Source: Leptotrichia buccalis C-1013-b
Lineage (GTDB): Bacteria; Fusobacteriota; Fusobacteriia; Fusobacteriales; Leptotrichiaceae
NCBI RefSeq assembly: GCF_000023905.1
Contig: NC_013192.1
Coordinates: 992,001 to 1,056,000, forward strand
DNA length: 64,000 bases
Direction of reading: 5' to 3'
The translations under genes were made by a program, and so were the position numbers. Under the pieces are notes generated by a model. It saw only the letters and a program-made list of their open reading frames with translations. It ran no database searches and was not told where the DNA came from. Position 1 is the stretch's first letter. Every line of letters starts with the position of its first letter. This document shows, piece by piece, positions 38,924-49,458 of this stretch.

Positions 38924-39817
38924 CTATTTTAAATTTATTCCATCCTCATTAAATCCTGTTTGTTTCAAAATCAAAAGAAATTGTCCTTCCCCAGTAGAAA
39001 CTCTAAAATCCTGATCAAAACTTTCCACATACATTTTAGGAAAATACAATTCAAACGTCTTTCCTCCCCCTAAATCTGTTTGCACCATTACATCCCTAGT
39101 TGATTTTTCATCTCCATAAGTCATTGCCCACATTGACAGCTCTTTTACATTTTCTTTATTTTGATCATACAAATTGCTTTCTCCAAAATTTCCGAGTCCT
39201 CCAAACATTCCTTTCAGGCTGTTTCCTATTCCATTTGTAAATGAATTTGTCATTGGCAGCGTTGAGCTTACTCCTAATACTTGTGAAACAAGTTTGCTTT
39301 TACTGCTTTCTTTTGCTTTTTTAGCGACTGATTCAGTAATTCCGCTTGATGATAAGAGGTTACTGCTTAATGAAGCTTCTGGAAGTTCTTCTCCTGCTTC
39401 ATTATCTTTGTCAAATAAATGTTTTACACTTTTATATTGGTTAAATAATGTTCCCATGCCAAGTGTTCCCATTATTCCACTGACTATCCCTTCGCCTTCA
39501 TCTTCGGGACTATTGTTTTCTGAAGCTGTGGGAAACAATCTTCCTACAATTCTTAATGTTACTTGGCTTTGAGAAGCACTCATTGTTTCACCATATATTG
39601 GGTTTGTGCTGTAAGATACTTCCAGTATTTCATCACTTGAAAGAATCACTCCGCCTTGCTGTGTCAGTCCTCCCATTGCACTTGAAATTGGATTTTTATT
39701 TTCTCCGCTTGATACAAAGTTCATTGCTACATTTGGAACTGAAACGTTACCTAAACCTCCAAACGGATTATTTGATGTATTGTTATTTCCTCCAGCTATA
39801 CTTACTCTAAATTTCAT
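38924..39817 (-). CDS. Probable tail/structural protein
   Basis: The 297-residue protein starts MKFRVSIAGGNNN. Its Gly/Ser/Asn-rich middle (about 20-200) has several GGL and GNF motifs. The C-terminal domain is beta-rich, with GGGKTFELYFPKMYVESF and FRVSTGEGQFLLILKQTG. The terminal domain pattern resembles tail tube or tail terminator proteins, and it lies next to the broken tube-like gene at 40706. The glycine-rich linker suggests surface display. I call it structural with moderate confidence. Confidence 0.5.
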   Translation of the reverse strand: MKFRVSIAGGNNNTSNNPFGGLGNVSVPNVAMNFVSSGENKNPISSAMGGLTQQGGVILSSDEILEVSYSTNPIYGETMSASQSQVTLRIVGRLFPTASENNSPEDEGEGIVSGIMGTLGMGTLFNQYKSVKHLFDKDNEAGEELPEASLSSNLLSSSGITESVAKKAKESSKSKLVSQVLGVSSTLPMTNSFTNGIGNSLKGMFGGLGNFGESNLYDQNKENVKELSMWAMTYGDEKSTRDVMVQTDLGGGKTFELYFPKMYVESFDQDFRVSTGEGQFLLILKQTGFNEDGINLK

Positions 39818-39853
39818 AATTTTTCCTCCTGTTTATTTCTTTTATTTAAATTT

Positions 39854-40637
39854 TTATTCTACTATTATTTTTCTAGGTATTATTCGTTTTTTCTCAACTT
39901 TTTTTCTTTCTGTTCCTAAATTATCTAATATTGTCAATAAATGTCTAAACATTTGTTCATTTGTATAATTTTCATTTGTCAAATTAAGTTTTGCATTTAT
40001 ATATGAAGTTATAACATCTCGTTCTATAAACATCCTGCTGTAGACAAGTTACATAGAAATTTATATCAAAAATATCAAGATTTTCCTTTTTTGAAACTTC
40101 CTTTCCCCATAGTTTTAATACATGTGGATGAAAAGTTCCCCATTTATGTGCTGAAGAATATTTTGTATTTATAATTTCCATCAAGTTAAAATCTCTTCTC
40201 AAATCCCTGAAATTTTGATAATCATTTCTCAATTCAGCCCCTTCTCTTGTGATAAACCTTGTTATCTCAATTTCATCTTCATTAACATTTTCCCCAAGTT
40301 CCAGCACAAAACGTCCTTCCCTTATATAATATTTTCTTTCTTCTATATCTGACATTAATTTAAGTTTTAATATATATCGTTCTTCTTGTTTTGGCATATC
40401 AAATATATAATCTTCCTTCATCCAAAAAAGTTCCCCGTTGCATTTTGCCATTCCTTTTGTAATTGTCACTATTCTCTCGCTATAATTGGGTATCAAGTCG
40501 AACCCTTTTATTATTCCATTACTTTTGTCAGAATACATCAAGCTCAACACTTCAAGCGGGTTATCCCTTAATAAATCTAAATCTTCCTTTTCCAGCACAT
40601 TTCCTTTTTTAAAAACTGGATATTTATTTATAAACAT
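39854..40637 (-). pseudogene. Fibre- or baseplate-like protein gene with frameshift near its 3' end
   Basis: The frame starts at MFINKYPVFKKGNVLEKEDL behind a GGAGGAAAT site and runs 217 codons. It stops at 39984 after a Cys-rich nonsense-like end (VYRTRCYNFIYKCKT). In the +1 frame the sequence carries on smoothly with LVYSRMFIERDVITSYINAK to a stop at 39854. The expected C-terminus is therefore shifted by one base around 40035-40055, not in a homopolymer. The body has the type SNGIIKGFDLIPN and KYNGELFW-like surface strands. It resembles tail-fibre or cargo proteins that start with NKYPVF. Activity is probably impaired. Confidence 0.55.
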
Positions 40638-40667
40638 TATTTTTGTAATTTCCTCCTATAAAAATAA

Positions 40668-40697
40668 AAGGAGATAGACGGGATTGTCTACCTCCTT
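40668..40697 (-). terminator. Terminator or attenuator hairpin after the tube-like gene
   Basis: In the minus direction AAGGAGGTAGAC, a six-base loop and GTCTATCTCCTT form a 12-base stem with one mismatch. TTTTATTTTT follows directly. It lies between the tube-like gene and the fibre-like gene, as expected where the tube must be made in excess. Confidence 0.8.
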
Positions 40698-40705
40698 GTG
40701 TTACA

Positions 40706-41176
40706 TTATGCTTCCTGAGCAGCATATCCACCTTCAATTGCAACTTCCTTAACTTTCTCTTTTTTCTGTTTGATTTTCAATGAGAATGTTCCAGTCCCTG
40801 CCTGATTTCCATAGGCCTCTTCGTAATCAACAACAAACGCATTTGCCATATCAATTTTTCTTACCATTTGTCCTGCGGATATTACCTCTAATGATACAGT
40901 TCTATATGCATCACTAGATTCAGCAGGTACTAATGACCATTGAGCAACCTTTCTTGTATCATCTTCGGCATCTCCATTTGCAGCTGCCTAAATTTTTCCT
41001 TTAATTTCAATGATAATATTTATTCCCAAATCAGTTGCTCTTGCGTTTGAATCATCAGGTGATTCTGAAAGAAATTTAACATCCAAGGTGCTTTCCTTTT
41101 CTAACAAAATTTCTTCTCCTTGTCCTTTTACGTCCTAAATTGCAAATTTTTGAAATTTGATTTTAATTTCTAACTT
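40706..41176 (-). pseudogene. Probable tail-tube gene, start lost and two in-frame TAG codons
   Basis: One frame of about 155 codons can be read from the stop at 40706 back to the TAA that ends the nuclease gene (41177-41179). It contains TAG at 40988-40990 (after IEIKGKI) and at 41135-41137 (after KFQKFAI). Between them the sequence is coherent: GQGEEILLEKESTLDVKFLS and, downstream, NAFVVDYEEAYGNQAGTGTF. The composition fits tail-tube/Hcp-like beta barrels. No ATG lies in frame above the first TAG. Loss of the 5' end, with the nuclease gene directly abutting, points to disruption. Identity as tube is inferred. Confidence 0.55.
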
Positions 41177-42835
41177 TTATTTACTGACAACCTTCACACT
41201 TTTACCATAAAACGCTATGCCAAGTTTCAAAATATTTTTTATTCCTCTAGCCTTCAACCTTGTATCGTATTTTTTCTCATCTATTTGCTTCAAAGCCTCT
41301 TCTGCCTTTGCTCTCATTCCTTTTTCAGTTTTTGAAATTTTAAATTCCATAAGAAAAGCCTTCTCATTGCTTTTTACTGGTATCATCGCCAAATCATACC
41401 TTCCATATCCACTCTCATTATTTGAAATAATTTCATATTTTCCCATCAAAAAACCAACAAGCCCTATCATAAATACCTGATAAATTTTCTCCATTTCACT
41501 ATCCAAGTCAAAATGGCTTAACATATTTATCATTATTTCACCTAATGTTTTCTCAAATTTTTTAATATCTCCATTTTCAAGTGCTTTTATCAAAATACTT
41601 GTCTTTACTTCCGTTCCAAAAAATCTATTCAAAAATAAATTTCCAAAATAGCTTCTTATTTCCCTGTTTGGTATTTTCAGATTATAAGTATTTTGGAACT
41701 CCGTTCTTTCTGGCTGTTCTTCAGCTTTTGTCAAATATCCGCTATATAAAAATAACTGCCATATTTCATCATCCCTGCTCAAAATACTTTTTATTGTAGT
41801 CCCATCCGAAATATATTTTTCAATACTCTCTCCATCAGTAAATTTTTTTAAATCAGCATAAACACTTTCTCCAGCGTAATCAAGCATATTTTCTAAAAAC
41901 GTATTTCCAGAAATATTTGCCCAATATGCTTTTATCTCTTGATTATCAATAAAATTTACAATAGACCAAGGATTGTATACTTTATTGTCTCCAAAAATAT
42001 ATCCGTTATACCAAGTTCTGACTTCTTCCATTTTATATTCCATCTCAAAGCAATCAAGCATTTCAACCACTTCATTTTCAAGAAGCCCAAAATACTCAGC
42101 ATACCTTTTGCTTAATACCGTATCCACTTTCAAATTATTTAATCCTGAAAAAATTCCTTCCTTTATTATTCTTGTTATCCCGGTCAAAATTCCATATTTC
42201 AAGGAATCATTTGTTTTTAATGCGGAACTATAAAACACTTGAAAAAAGTTTATTGCTTCATTATAATATCCGTTATTAAAAGCATTTATTATCGGTGCAT
42301 CATATTCATCTATCAAAATTATTACTTTTTTACTGTAATATTTATTTAAATATTTTGACAAATCCAAAAGAGAAGTTTTAAAATTTTTTTCGTTACCTGT
42401 CATTTCCCAAATTTTATCAAATTGTCTTTTTTCAACGAAATTTAATTTTTCTCTTAAAAATTCATATTCATTAAAAACTTTATACATAATATCCTTAAGA
42501 CTTTCAAGACATTCTTCCCAACTATTCTCCTTCAAATCCTTTAACGAAATAAATATAACTGGATATTTCCCTTGTTCACTCATATATTTACTATCAGATA
42601 TTTTTAAATTTTCAAAAAGTTTTCTATTTTCTTCTTTGTTCTCAACATCAAAAAAATATTTAAGCATTGACATATTAAGCGTTTTTCCAAATCTTCTTGG
42701 CCTTGTAAATAATATTACTTTTGCTTTATTTGCTAATATTTCATCTATCAAGAATGTTTTGTCAACATAATAATACCCTTCTTCCCTTAATTCTTTATAA
42801 TTTTCAATTCCTACAGGAATTGCCTTTTTATTCAT
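41177..42835 (-). CDS. AAA-ATPase-like protein with PD-(D/E)XK nuclease domain
   Basis: This 552-residue protein has an N-terminal AAA-ATPase_like domain with TRPRRFGKTLNMSM (Walker A, about 42-55) and YYVDKTFLIDEIL just before it. The C-terminal nuclease-like domain has SGYGRYDLAMIP and FLMEFKIS (the D and E-x-K of PD-(D/E)XK). This family is highly multiplied in Fusobacteria and Bacteroidetes and is of unknown use. It has its own strong GGGAGG site and promoter. It lies between the decayed injection locus and the conjugative segment and seems to have arrived separately. Confidence 0.85.
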   Translation of the reverse strand: MNKKAIPVGIENYKELREEGYYYVDKTFLIDEILANKAKVILFTRPRRFGKTLNMSMLKYFFDVENKEENRKLFENLKISDSKYMSEQGKYPVIFISLKDLKENSWEECLESLKDIMYKVFNEYEFLREKLNFVEKRQFDKIWEMTGNEKNFKTSLLDLSKYLNKYYSKKVIILIDEYDAPIINAFNNGYYNEAINFFQVFYSSALKTNDSLKYGILTGITRIIKEGIFSGLNNLKVDTVLSKRYAEYFGLLENEVVEMLDCFEMEYKMEEVRTWYNGYIFGDNKVYNPWSIVNFIDNQEIKAYWANISGNTFLENMLDYAGESVYADLKKFTDGESIEKYISDGTTIKSILSRDDEIWQLFLYSGYLTKAEEQPERTEFQNTYNLKIPNREIRSYFGNLFLNRFFGTEVKTSILIKALENGDIKKFEKTLGEIMINMLSHFDLDSEMEKIYQVFMIGLVGFLMGKYEIISNNESGYGRYDLAMIPVKSNEKAFLMEFKISKTEKGMRAKAEEALKQIDEKKYDTRLKARGIKNILKLGIAFYGKSVKVVSK

Positions 42836-42887
42836 AAAACCACCTCCCTAACAAATATAAAATTCATCTAAAAATAGAAATAATACA

Positions 42888-42914
42888 ATTATATTGTAAT
42901 ATAGTATACATCAA
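42888..42914 (-). promoter_or_regulatory. Promoter of the AAA/nuclease gene
   Basis: On the minus strand TTGATG (plus 42909-42914) and TATAAT (42888-42893) are 15 bases apart. They lie about 50 bases above the ATG, which is preceded by GGGAGG (42841-42848). The -10 box is perfect and the -35 box is good; the spacing is a little short. Confidence 0.6.
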
Positions 42915-43018
42915 AAAAAAGAAAAGAGCAACACCTAAAAAATTAATCATTTTTCTCTGTTACTCTCACTCTAAAAACACAAACTTAAATTCTTTTAATT
43001 ATTTATCAATATTTTACA

Positions 43019-46000
43019 TTATTTCTCAAAATCATCATTATCCAAATCCTGAATATCCTCTTTTTCCTTAATCTCTTCCTTCTCTTTCATTCCCTCCTCT
43101 ATCAATTTATTAACCTCGCTTAATCTTTCAATCTTTTCTAATAGTAAATCTGCTTTTTCAAAAGGCTTATTAACTTCTTCTTTTGCATTAGAAAATTCTT
43201 CCCTGTAATTTTCAAGCCTTGCCTTTTCTTTTTCCAGTTTTTCAGGAATTTTATCTAACAAATTATCCATTCTCGTTATATTTCCAATTGAATCTTTCCC
43301 AAAATCAGTATAATATTTTTCTTTGTTTTCCAATACACATTTATATTTTTTCTCATAGAAGTCAAAATTTGAAGACAGTTTAAATCCTCTATAATTTCCA
43401 ATAATTTGAGGCTCATCAGATATTCCAGTACCCTTTATAGCTTTTAAAAGCTCTTCTCCAGCTTCTTTTTTATCATAAATTTTGGTTCCGTTAATTTCAA
43501 TAGATGTAAATTTATCCTCATTATTTGATTTTGGCTCTATTTTAGAAATATCTTCCTTCACATTTTCAATATATTTTTCCATTTTACTAATTTTTACAGG
43601 ATATTCCTTTGTTATTTTATCCTCAAGACGATATAAGTTTGACTTGTAATTGGCTTCGAGCATTCTTAACTTATTTACTTCCATATCTAAATCCATTTTT
43701 TCCTTAATTAAAGGATTTCCAGTTGCAAGTGCCTTTATTTCAGCATAGTTTAAAGAGCTTTCATCAACATCTTCTGCTACTCTGACTGGAGTTTTTGAAG
43801 TCATAATTTGGCTTATAAACTTTTGTTTATTCTCAATAGTTTGCCATAAGTAAGCATCAAATGTATTCTCGGTAACATATCTATAAATCTCCACTTTCTT
43901 ATTTTCATTCCCCTGTCTGACTATCCTTCCTGCCCGTTGTTCCAAATCTGAAGGACGCCACGGAACATCTAAGTCGTGAAGTGCAATTAATTTTGTCTGT
44001 ACATTTGTTCCTGCTCCCATTTTTTGTGTTGAACCTAATAGTATTCTTACATCTCCTGTTCTTACTTTTGCAAAAAGTTCATCCTTTTGCTTTTCAGAAT
44101 TTGCATTATGAATAAATGCTATTTCTTCGTCAGGAATACCTTTATTAATCAACTTTTCCTTTAAATCTTCATAAATATTAAAACTTCCATCGTTTTTGGG
44201 AGTAGACATATCAGAAAATACAAGCTGTGCAGATTTTTTCCCAACGCTTTCTTTCCATATATTGTAAATATTTTCTACGCAGGCATTTACTTTGCTATTT
44301 TCATCATCAGGAAGCATTTCATTTACAAGCCTCTGATCTAGTGCAAGTTTTTTACCGTCATTTGTAATTTTTAACATATTGTCTTCTGTTGGTTCTACGT
44401 TTCTGTTTCTTACTTCTTCTGCTCTTTCTGAAAGACTTTCTAATATTAATTTCTGTTCCTCTGTTGGTTTAGTCAATACTTTTTTATACTCTACTTCAGG
44501 TGTTGGCAAATTTAGCATATCAGCAGTTTGTATATCTGCAAACTGTTTGACATTGTTCATAAGTTCAGGAAGATTATAGAATTTTGCAAATCTTGTTTTA
44601 GTTCTGTAGCCGTTTCCTTCAGGAGATAATTCAATAGCTGTAACTGTTTCCCCAAATGTGCTTGCCCAGGAATCAAAATTTTGATGTCCTTGTTTTTTGA
44701 GTTCATCATACTGTAAATATCTTTGCATTGTATAAAGTTCCGACATAGTATTGGAAACTGGTGTACCTGTTGCAAATACGACTCCTTTTCCATTTGTTAT
44801 CTCATCCATATATCTACATTTCATAAACATATCCGATGATTTTAATGCTTCAGTTTGTCCTATTCCTGCCACATTTCTCATTTTAGTGTATAAAAACAAA
44901 TTTTTAAATGAATGCGCCTCATCTACATACAGCTTATCAACTCCTAATTCTTCAAATGTAACGACATTATCCTTTTTAAAATCATCATTTAATTTTTTTA
45001 GTCTTACTTCCAGTTTCTTTTTTGTACCTTCAAGCTGTTTTACAGTAAAATTCTGATTATTTTCCTGCTTTAATGTTTGGATATTTTGTATAATCTCATC
45101 TATTTCATTTTGTATATGTTTTTGCTGATAATCCTTACTCATCGGTATTTTTTCAAACTGAGAATGTCCTATTATTACAGCGTCGTATTCTCCAGTCGCA
45201 ATTCTTCCAATGAATCTCTTTCTATTTTTAGGTTCAAAATCCTTTTTAGTCGCCACAAGAATATTTGCTCCTTGATAAAGTTCCAGAAATTCCCTTCCCA
45301 GCTGTTCCGTTAAATGATTAGGGACTACAAACATTGATTTTGTTGCAAGTCCAAGTCTTTTAGATTCCATAGCGGAAGCGACCATTTCAAAAGTTTTTCC
45401 TGCTCCTACAACGTGTGCAAGCAGTGTATTTCCACCATACAATGTTCTTGCAACTGCATTTAACTGATGTAGCCTTAATTTTATTTCAGGATTTATGCCA
45501 TTAAAAGTAAGATGGCTTCCATCAAATTCTCTTAAACGGATTGAATTAAATTTTTCGTTATATATTTCAGTCAGCTCATTCCTTCTTTCCAAATCCCTAA
45601 AAATCCAGTCCTTAAAAGCCTGTTTAATTATATCCTGTTTTTGTCCTGCCAGCATTGTTTCCTTTTTATTTAAAATTGCTATTCTTTTACCTTCTGAATC
45701 TGTTTCATAATCAAAAATTTTTGTATCTCTCAAGTTCAGTGCATCTTCTATAAGTTTATATGCATTTGCCCTTTCAGTTCCAAAGGTCATAACAGCGAGC
45801 GGATTATCATTGTCTATATTCTTGTTTTCTATTCTCCATTCAGAAGTATATTCAGAATAATGTACTTTAATGTATGAACTCTTATATGCTGGTGTCTTTA
45901 ATGTTTCCACAATAAAATTCTTTATATGATTTTTAGGAACCCAAGTTGCTCCAATTCTGACATTTATCTCGCTTGCTTCAAGTGGCTTAGGCATTACTTC

Positions 46001-49000
46001 TTGCAATTTTTCTTTTTGAAAATTTAGTATTTCAGAACTTATTCCATTTTTTTCTTCATCAGAAAGAGAATTAAATTTGTCAATATATTCTATTTTTTCT
46101 CTTATATTTCCACTTAAATATTCATCCTGTGTTACATATTGAAATTCCTGTGGAAAATCTTGATTTATATCAAGAAATATTTCCCCTTTTAAACTGTCAA
46201 TTAACTCTTCTTTTTTCATACCAGTAAGATTTGTCATATATTCAAAATCCACTTTTGCCTTTTGAGAAATTGAAAGGATTAATGCTTCCTGCGGAGTATC
46301 TACTTTATCTATAACTTTTGATTGCTTTATAGTTCTTTTGGAAAAAATATCTCCTTTTTTTTTAAAGTTTCCACGTTCATCAAATATTTCTATTGAAGAT
46401 AATAAGGAATAATTGGAATCTTCAGTAAATAATCTCGAATTTGCTCTTGAATTTAAGTATCCATACTTATTAATAAATCCATCATATATTCTATTTAGTT
46501 TTTCCTGTTCAATTTTTAGTCTATCATCTGTTTCCCCGTCTTTTTGAATTTGAATAACTTTTCTTAATGAAGATGTAAGTTCTATATACTTTGATATTTT
46601 ATCCTTATCTCTATCTGATAAATCTTGTAATATCATTTCACTATTTTCTTTAAAATAAATATCGTTATCTTTTTTGAAAAATGAAAAATTCCTTATTTCA
46701 TAATTTTCATTTTCAACTGCAATTACATTTTCTTTTTCTTCAGCGAAAGTTTTTTCATAACTTCCTTCTATATTCCCAACCGCTTTTTCTAATTCATCTT
46801 TTAAATTACTATTTTCTTTCGGCACACAAGTCAATGTTTTCCCAAAACGTCCACTAACTTCCTCCATTTTTCCTAAAACCATATCAGGATTATCTACAAA
46901 ATACTGATTATATACAAATCCTTCAGAATCAGATTTAACCGCATACCAGTCCTGCTCCTCTTTATTTGTATTTTCCCTTTTCTTTAAAAATATAATATCC
47001 GATGTTACTTCAGTTCCAGCAACACCTTTAAATGTATCATTTGGAAGCCTTATTGCCCCTAATAATTCCGCTCTTTCTCCAATGTATCTTCTTACACTGT
47101 CATCCTTTTTATCAAACGTTCCAGAAGAAGTTATGAAAGCCATAATTCCGCCTTTTTTTACCTTATCCAACGATTTTGCAATAAAGTAGTCGTGTATCAT
47201 AAAGTTCAGTTTTTCATATTCTCTGTCCATTACCTTAAAATCTCCAAACGGAACATTTCCTATTACAACATCAAATGAATTGTTGGAAAATTCTGTTTTT
47301 TCAAATCCTTTTACTTGAATATTACTTTCAGGATAAAGTTTTTTAGCAATATTTCCGCTGACACTGTCTAGTTCTACACCATATATCTTTGATTTTTCTA
47401 ATTCATCAGGCAAATTACCTATAAAGTTTCCCACACCACAACTTGGCTCTAAAATATTTCCGCCTTCAAATCCAAGCTGCTGTATTCCTTTATAAATGGA
47501 ATCAATTACTATTTTAGGAGTATAAAAAGCTGTCAATGTACTTGCCTTAGCATTATCATATTCTTCCTGTGTCAAATTTTCTTTTAAAAAATTTCTTGCT
47601 TCTTCCCATTGTCCACCTTTATTTTCATCAAATACATCGGCTAATCCTCCCCAACCAACATATTTAGAAAGTGTTATCTTTTCATCATCTGTAGCTTTTC
47701 TTTCACTCAATTTTTTTAAAACTTTTATAGCTTCAATATTATTGTTTAGACGCTCTGACGGCAATAGTTTTTCAGATTGGATTTCTTCAGTAATTTTAAA
47801 ATTTTTAGAAATATTATCTTTACTATTTTCTTCATCTGCATAAGGATGTATTATTTCATCATTTTCAATAATATTTTCTGTTTCCTTTTCAGGAATAAAA
47901 TATTGATTTTCATCTATAAGTTCCTGTATCCTTTTTTCTATCTTATTCCAAGACAGGACTACCTTAACTTCATTAGCACTAAAATGATTTTTATATAACT
48001 TCATATTTTGGGAAGTATAAAAGGCATCATCAATAAAATCTCCACGGTCAGGTATTGAGAAGCCGCCTATTCCATATTCCTGTTTCAAATATTTTATTCT
48101 ATCTTCCTTTGAACTGTTATCTTGAAAAAAATTATAGATAGATTCCGCTCCGCTGTATGATTTTAATACATCATCGATATTCTTTTGAGTAATTATATTA
48201 TCATTTTCTATTTGTAAATTATCTGATTGTAAGTTATTTCCCTGAGAGAAGAGAGTAGGCTGTTCATAAGTCCTACCCATTCTATTTGATCTTTTTCTTT
48301 TAATTTTTCGGTTAATCCCATAGTTTTCATCATTTTGGGTTTTTCTATCTCCCAAAATTTCTCCACTTCTGCCTGAATTGAAAATAGATGTTCCATAACT
48401 TCTCCCTTCATTAGAAGATTTTTCAAAAATTCCGCTTTCTCTTGTTCCAAGTATTTCATTCTCGCTCGTCCCCAAGAGTTGAGTTTGCTCAAGTCTATTT
48501 CTTCTTCCTCCAAATTCGGAACTAACACTTGAAATTTTTTGTCCAGCAATATCATTTTGTAAGTCCCTCCCATCTGTTCGTAGGATGTTTGCTTCACTAC
48601 TGGAGTATATATCCCGTTCTCTATCAGATATTCTTTCCCGTCTATCATCTTTTTCAGCATATTCCAATTCCTCCTCATTTTTTTCATTTTCTATCTCATA
48701 TCCAATTTTGCTATTTTGTTCTAAAGTTTTTTCATTATTTATTTTTTGAATTTCTTTGCTTACTTTAATTAAAACTTTTTTAACTACATTAGATATTTCT
48801 AATGATATTAATTCCATAGTTCTAAAATCTGAAAACAAGGAATAAATCTCTTTTTCCTTTTCATTAAATATATCCTTTTTATTAATTCCCATCCTTTGAT
48901 CAAGTGCGATTAAAACAGATTTTTTGATAAAACTTTCAAGAACTTCTGTATCCTTGTAGTTAAAAGTGTCTAATTTGCTGTTTTCAAGCATTGTCTGGTT

Positions 49001-49414
49001 TATAAGTTCCATTTGTGCTTCTTCAAAATCTGATTTTCCTGTCATTCTTTCAAAAACATCCTTATGAGTTCTATTATTAAATTCCCATAATTTAGGTTTT
49101 TCATCGTTTCCCTTATCTAAAGATACTGTCTGTGTAACATCAAAAATATATCTGACATTCTTTTTTCCACTTCTTATATTATATATAGGTATTCCTTTCT
49201 GATTTCTTTCTACAACTCTGTTAAAGTTTTCTTTCCAAAAGTCATATTCTGCACAGGCTACAGCTTCAGGACGAATAAAAAATATATTTAACTGATCCAA
49301 TGCAGAGTATTTATAATTGTTTCCTACGACATGAAGATAGTTAATATATTCACTAAAATCTTCATTTATCTTTTTATGTGCATTTTCCAATACAGTTTGA
49401 ATCTTATACCCCAT
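43019..49414 (-). CDS. Giant adenine methylase / SNF2-type helicase of conjugative elements
   Basis: This 2131-residue protein has a DNA adenine methylase domain (about 630-840) with EPSCGVGNF (SAM motif) and NVPFG (catalytic NPPF type). An SNF2-like helicase follows, with Walker [11 protein letters not shown] (about 1335), YVDEAHSF (about 1495), ATGTPVSN, and the C-terminal helicase motif [10 protein letters not shown] (about 1830). The N-terminus carries a short domain typical of such plasmid proteins ([15 protein letters not shown]). A charged, disordered linker fills about 220-480. These proteins are common cargo of conjugative elements and may modify or protect the transferred DNA. They could act as an anti-restriction or an addiction-like factor. 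Shadow frames inside are not genes. Confidence 0.9.
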   Translation of the reverse strand: MGYKIQTVLENAHKKINEDFSEYINYLHVVGNNYKYSALDQLNIFFIRPEAVACAEYDFWKENFNRVVERNQKGIPIYNIRSGKKNVRYIFDVTQTVSLDKGNDEKPKLWEFNNRTHKDVFERMTGKSDFEEAQMELINQTMLENSKLDTFNYKDTEVLESFIKKSVLIALDQRMGINKKDIFNEKEKEIYSLFSDFRTMELISLEISNVVKKVLIKVSKEIQKINNEKTLEQNSKIGYEIENEKNEEELEYAEKDDRRERISDRERDIYSSSEANILRTDGRDLQNDIAGQKISSVSSEFGGRRNRLEQTQLLGTSENEILGTRESGIFEKSSNEGRSYGTSIFNSGRSGEILGDRKTQNDENYGINRKIKRKRSNRMGRTYEQPTLFSQGNNLQSDNLQIENDNIITQKNIDDVLKSYSGAESIYNFFQDNSSKEDRIKYLKQEYGIGGFSIPDRGDFIDDAFYTSQNMKLYKNHFSANEVKVVLSWNKIEKRIQELIDENQYFIPEKETENIIENDEIIHPYADEENSKDNISKNFKITEEIQSEKLLPSERLNNNIEAIKVLKKLSERKATDDEKITLSKYVGWGGLADVFDENKGGQWEEARNFLKENLTQEEYDNAKASTLTAFYTPKIVIDSIYKGIQQLGFEGGNILEPSCGVGNFIGNLPDELEKSKIYGVELDSVSGNIAKKLYPESNIQVKGFEKTEFSNNSFDVVIGNVPFGDFKVMDREYEKLNFMIHDYFIAKSLDKVKKGGIMAFITSSGTFDKKDDSVRRYIGERAELLGAIRLPNDTFKGVAGTEVTSDIIFLKKRENTNKEEQDWYAVKSDSEGFVYNQYFVDNPDMVLGKMEEVSGRFGKTLTCVPKENSNLKDELEKAVGNIEGSYEKTFAEEKENVIAVENENYEIRNFSFFKKDNDIYFKENSEMILQDLSDRDKDKISKYIELTSSLRKVIQIQKDGETDDRLKIEQEKLNRIYDGFINKYGYLNSRANSRLFTEDSNYSLLSSIEIFDERGNFKKKGDIFSKRTIKQSKVIDKVDTPQEALILSISQKAKVDFEYMTNLTGMKKEELIDSLKGEIFLDINQDFPQEFQYVTQDEYLSGNIREKIEYIDKFNSLSDEEKNGISSEILNFQKEKLQEVMPKPLEASEINVRIGATWVPKNHIKNFIVETLKTPAYKSSYIKVHYSEYTSEWRIENKNIDNDNPLAVMTFGTERANAYKLIEDALNLRDTKIFDYETDSEGKRIAILNKKETMLAGQKQDIIKQAFKDWIFRDLERRNELTEIYNEKFNSIRLREFDGSHLTFNGINPEIKLRLHQLNAVARTLYGGNTLLAHVVGAGKTFEMVASAMESKRLGLATKSMFVVPNHLTEQLGREFLELYQGANILVATKKDFEPKNRKRFIGRIATGEYDAVIIGHSQFEKIPMSKDYQQKHIQNEIDEIIQNIQTLKQENNQNFTVKQLEGTKKKLEVRLKKLNDDFKKDNVVTFEELGVDKLYVDEAHSFKNLFLYTKMRNVAGIGQTEALKSSDMFMKCRYMDEITNGKGVVFATGTPVSNTMSELYTMQRYLQYDELKKQGHQNFDSWASTFGETVTAIELSPEGNGYRTKTRFAKFYNLPELMNNVKQFADIQTADMLNLPTPEVEYKKVLTKPTEEQKLILESLSERAEEVRNRNVEPTEDNMLKITNDGKKLALDQRLVNEMLPDDENSKVNACVENIYNIWKESVGKKSAQLVFSDMSTPKNDGSFNIYEDLKEKLINKGIPDEEIAFIHNANSEKQKDELFAKVRTGDVRILLGSTQKMGAGTNVQTKLIALHDLDVPWRPSDLEQRAGRIVRQGNENKKVEIYRYVTENTFDAYLWQTIENKQKFISQIMTSKTPVRVAEDVDESSLNYAEIKALATGNPLIKEKMDLDMEVNKLRMLEANYKSNLYRLEDKITKEYPVKISKMEKYIENVKEDISKIEPKSNNEDKFTSIEINGTKIYDKKEAGEELLKAIKGTGISDEPQIIGNYRGFKLSSNFDFYEKKYKCVLENKEKYYTDFGKDSIGNITRMDNLLDKIPEKLEKEKARLENYREEFSNAKEEVNKPFEKADLLLEKIERLSEVNKLIEEGMKEKEEIKEKEDIQDLDNDDFEK

Positions 49415-49458
49415 TTCTTCCCCCTAATATAAAATTTGGCAATTTCAAATTTTAATTA

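Noticed and set aside
48208-48687. Minus-strand 159-codon frame inside the methylase-helicase
   Set aside because: Lies within the disordered linker of the larger gene, in another frame, without start context.
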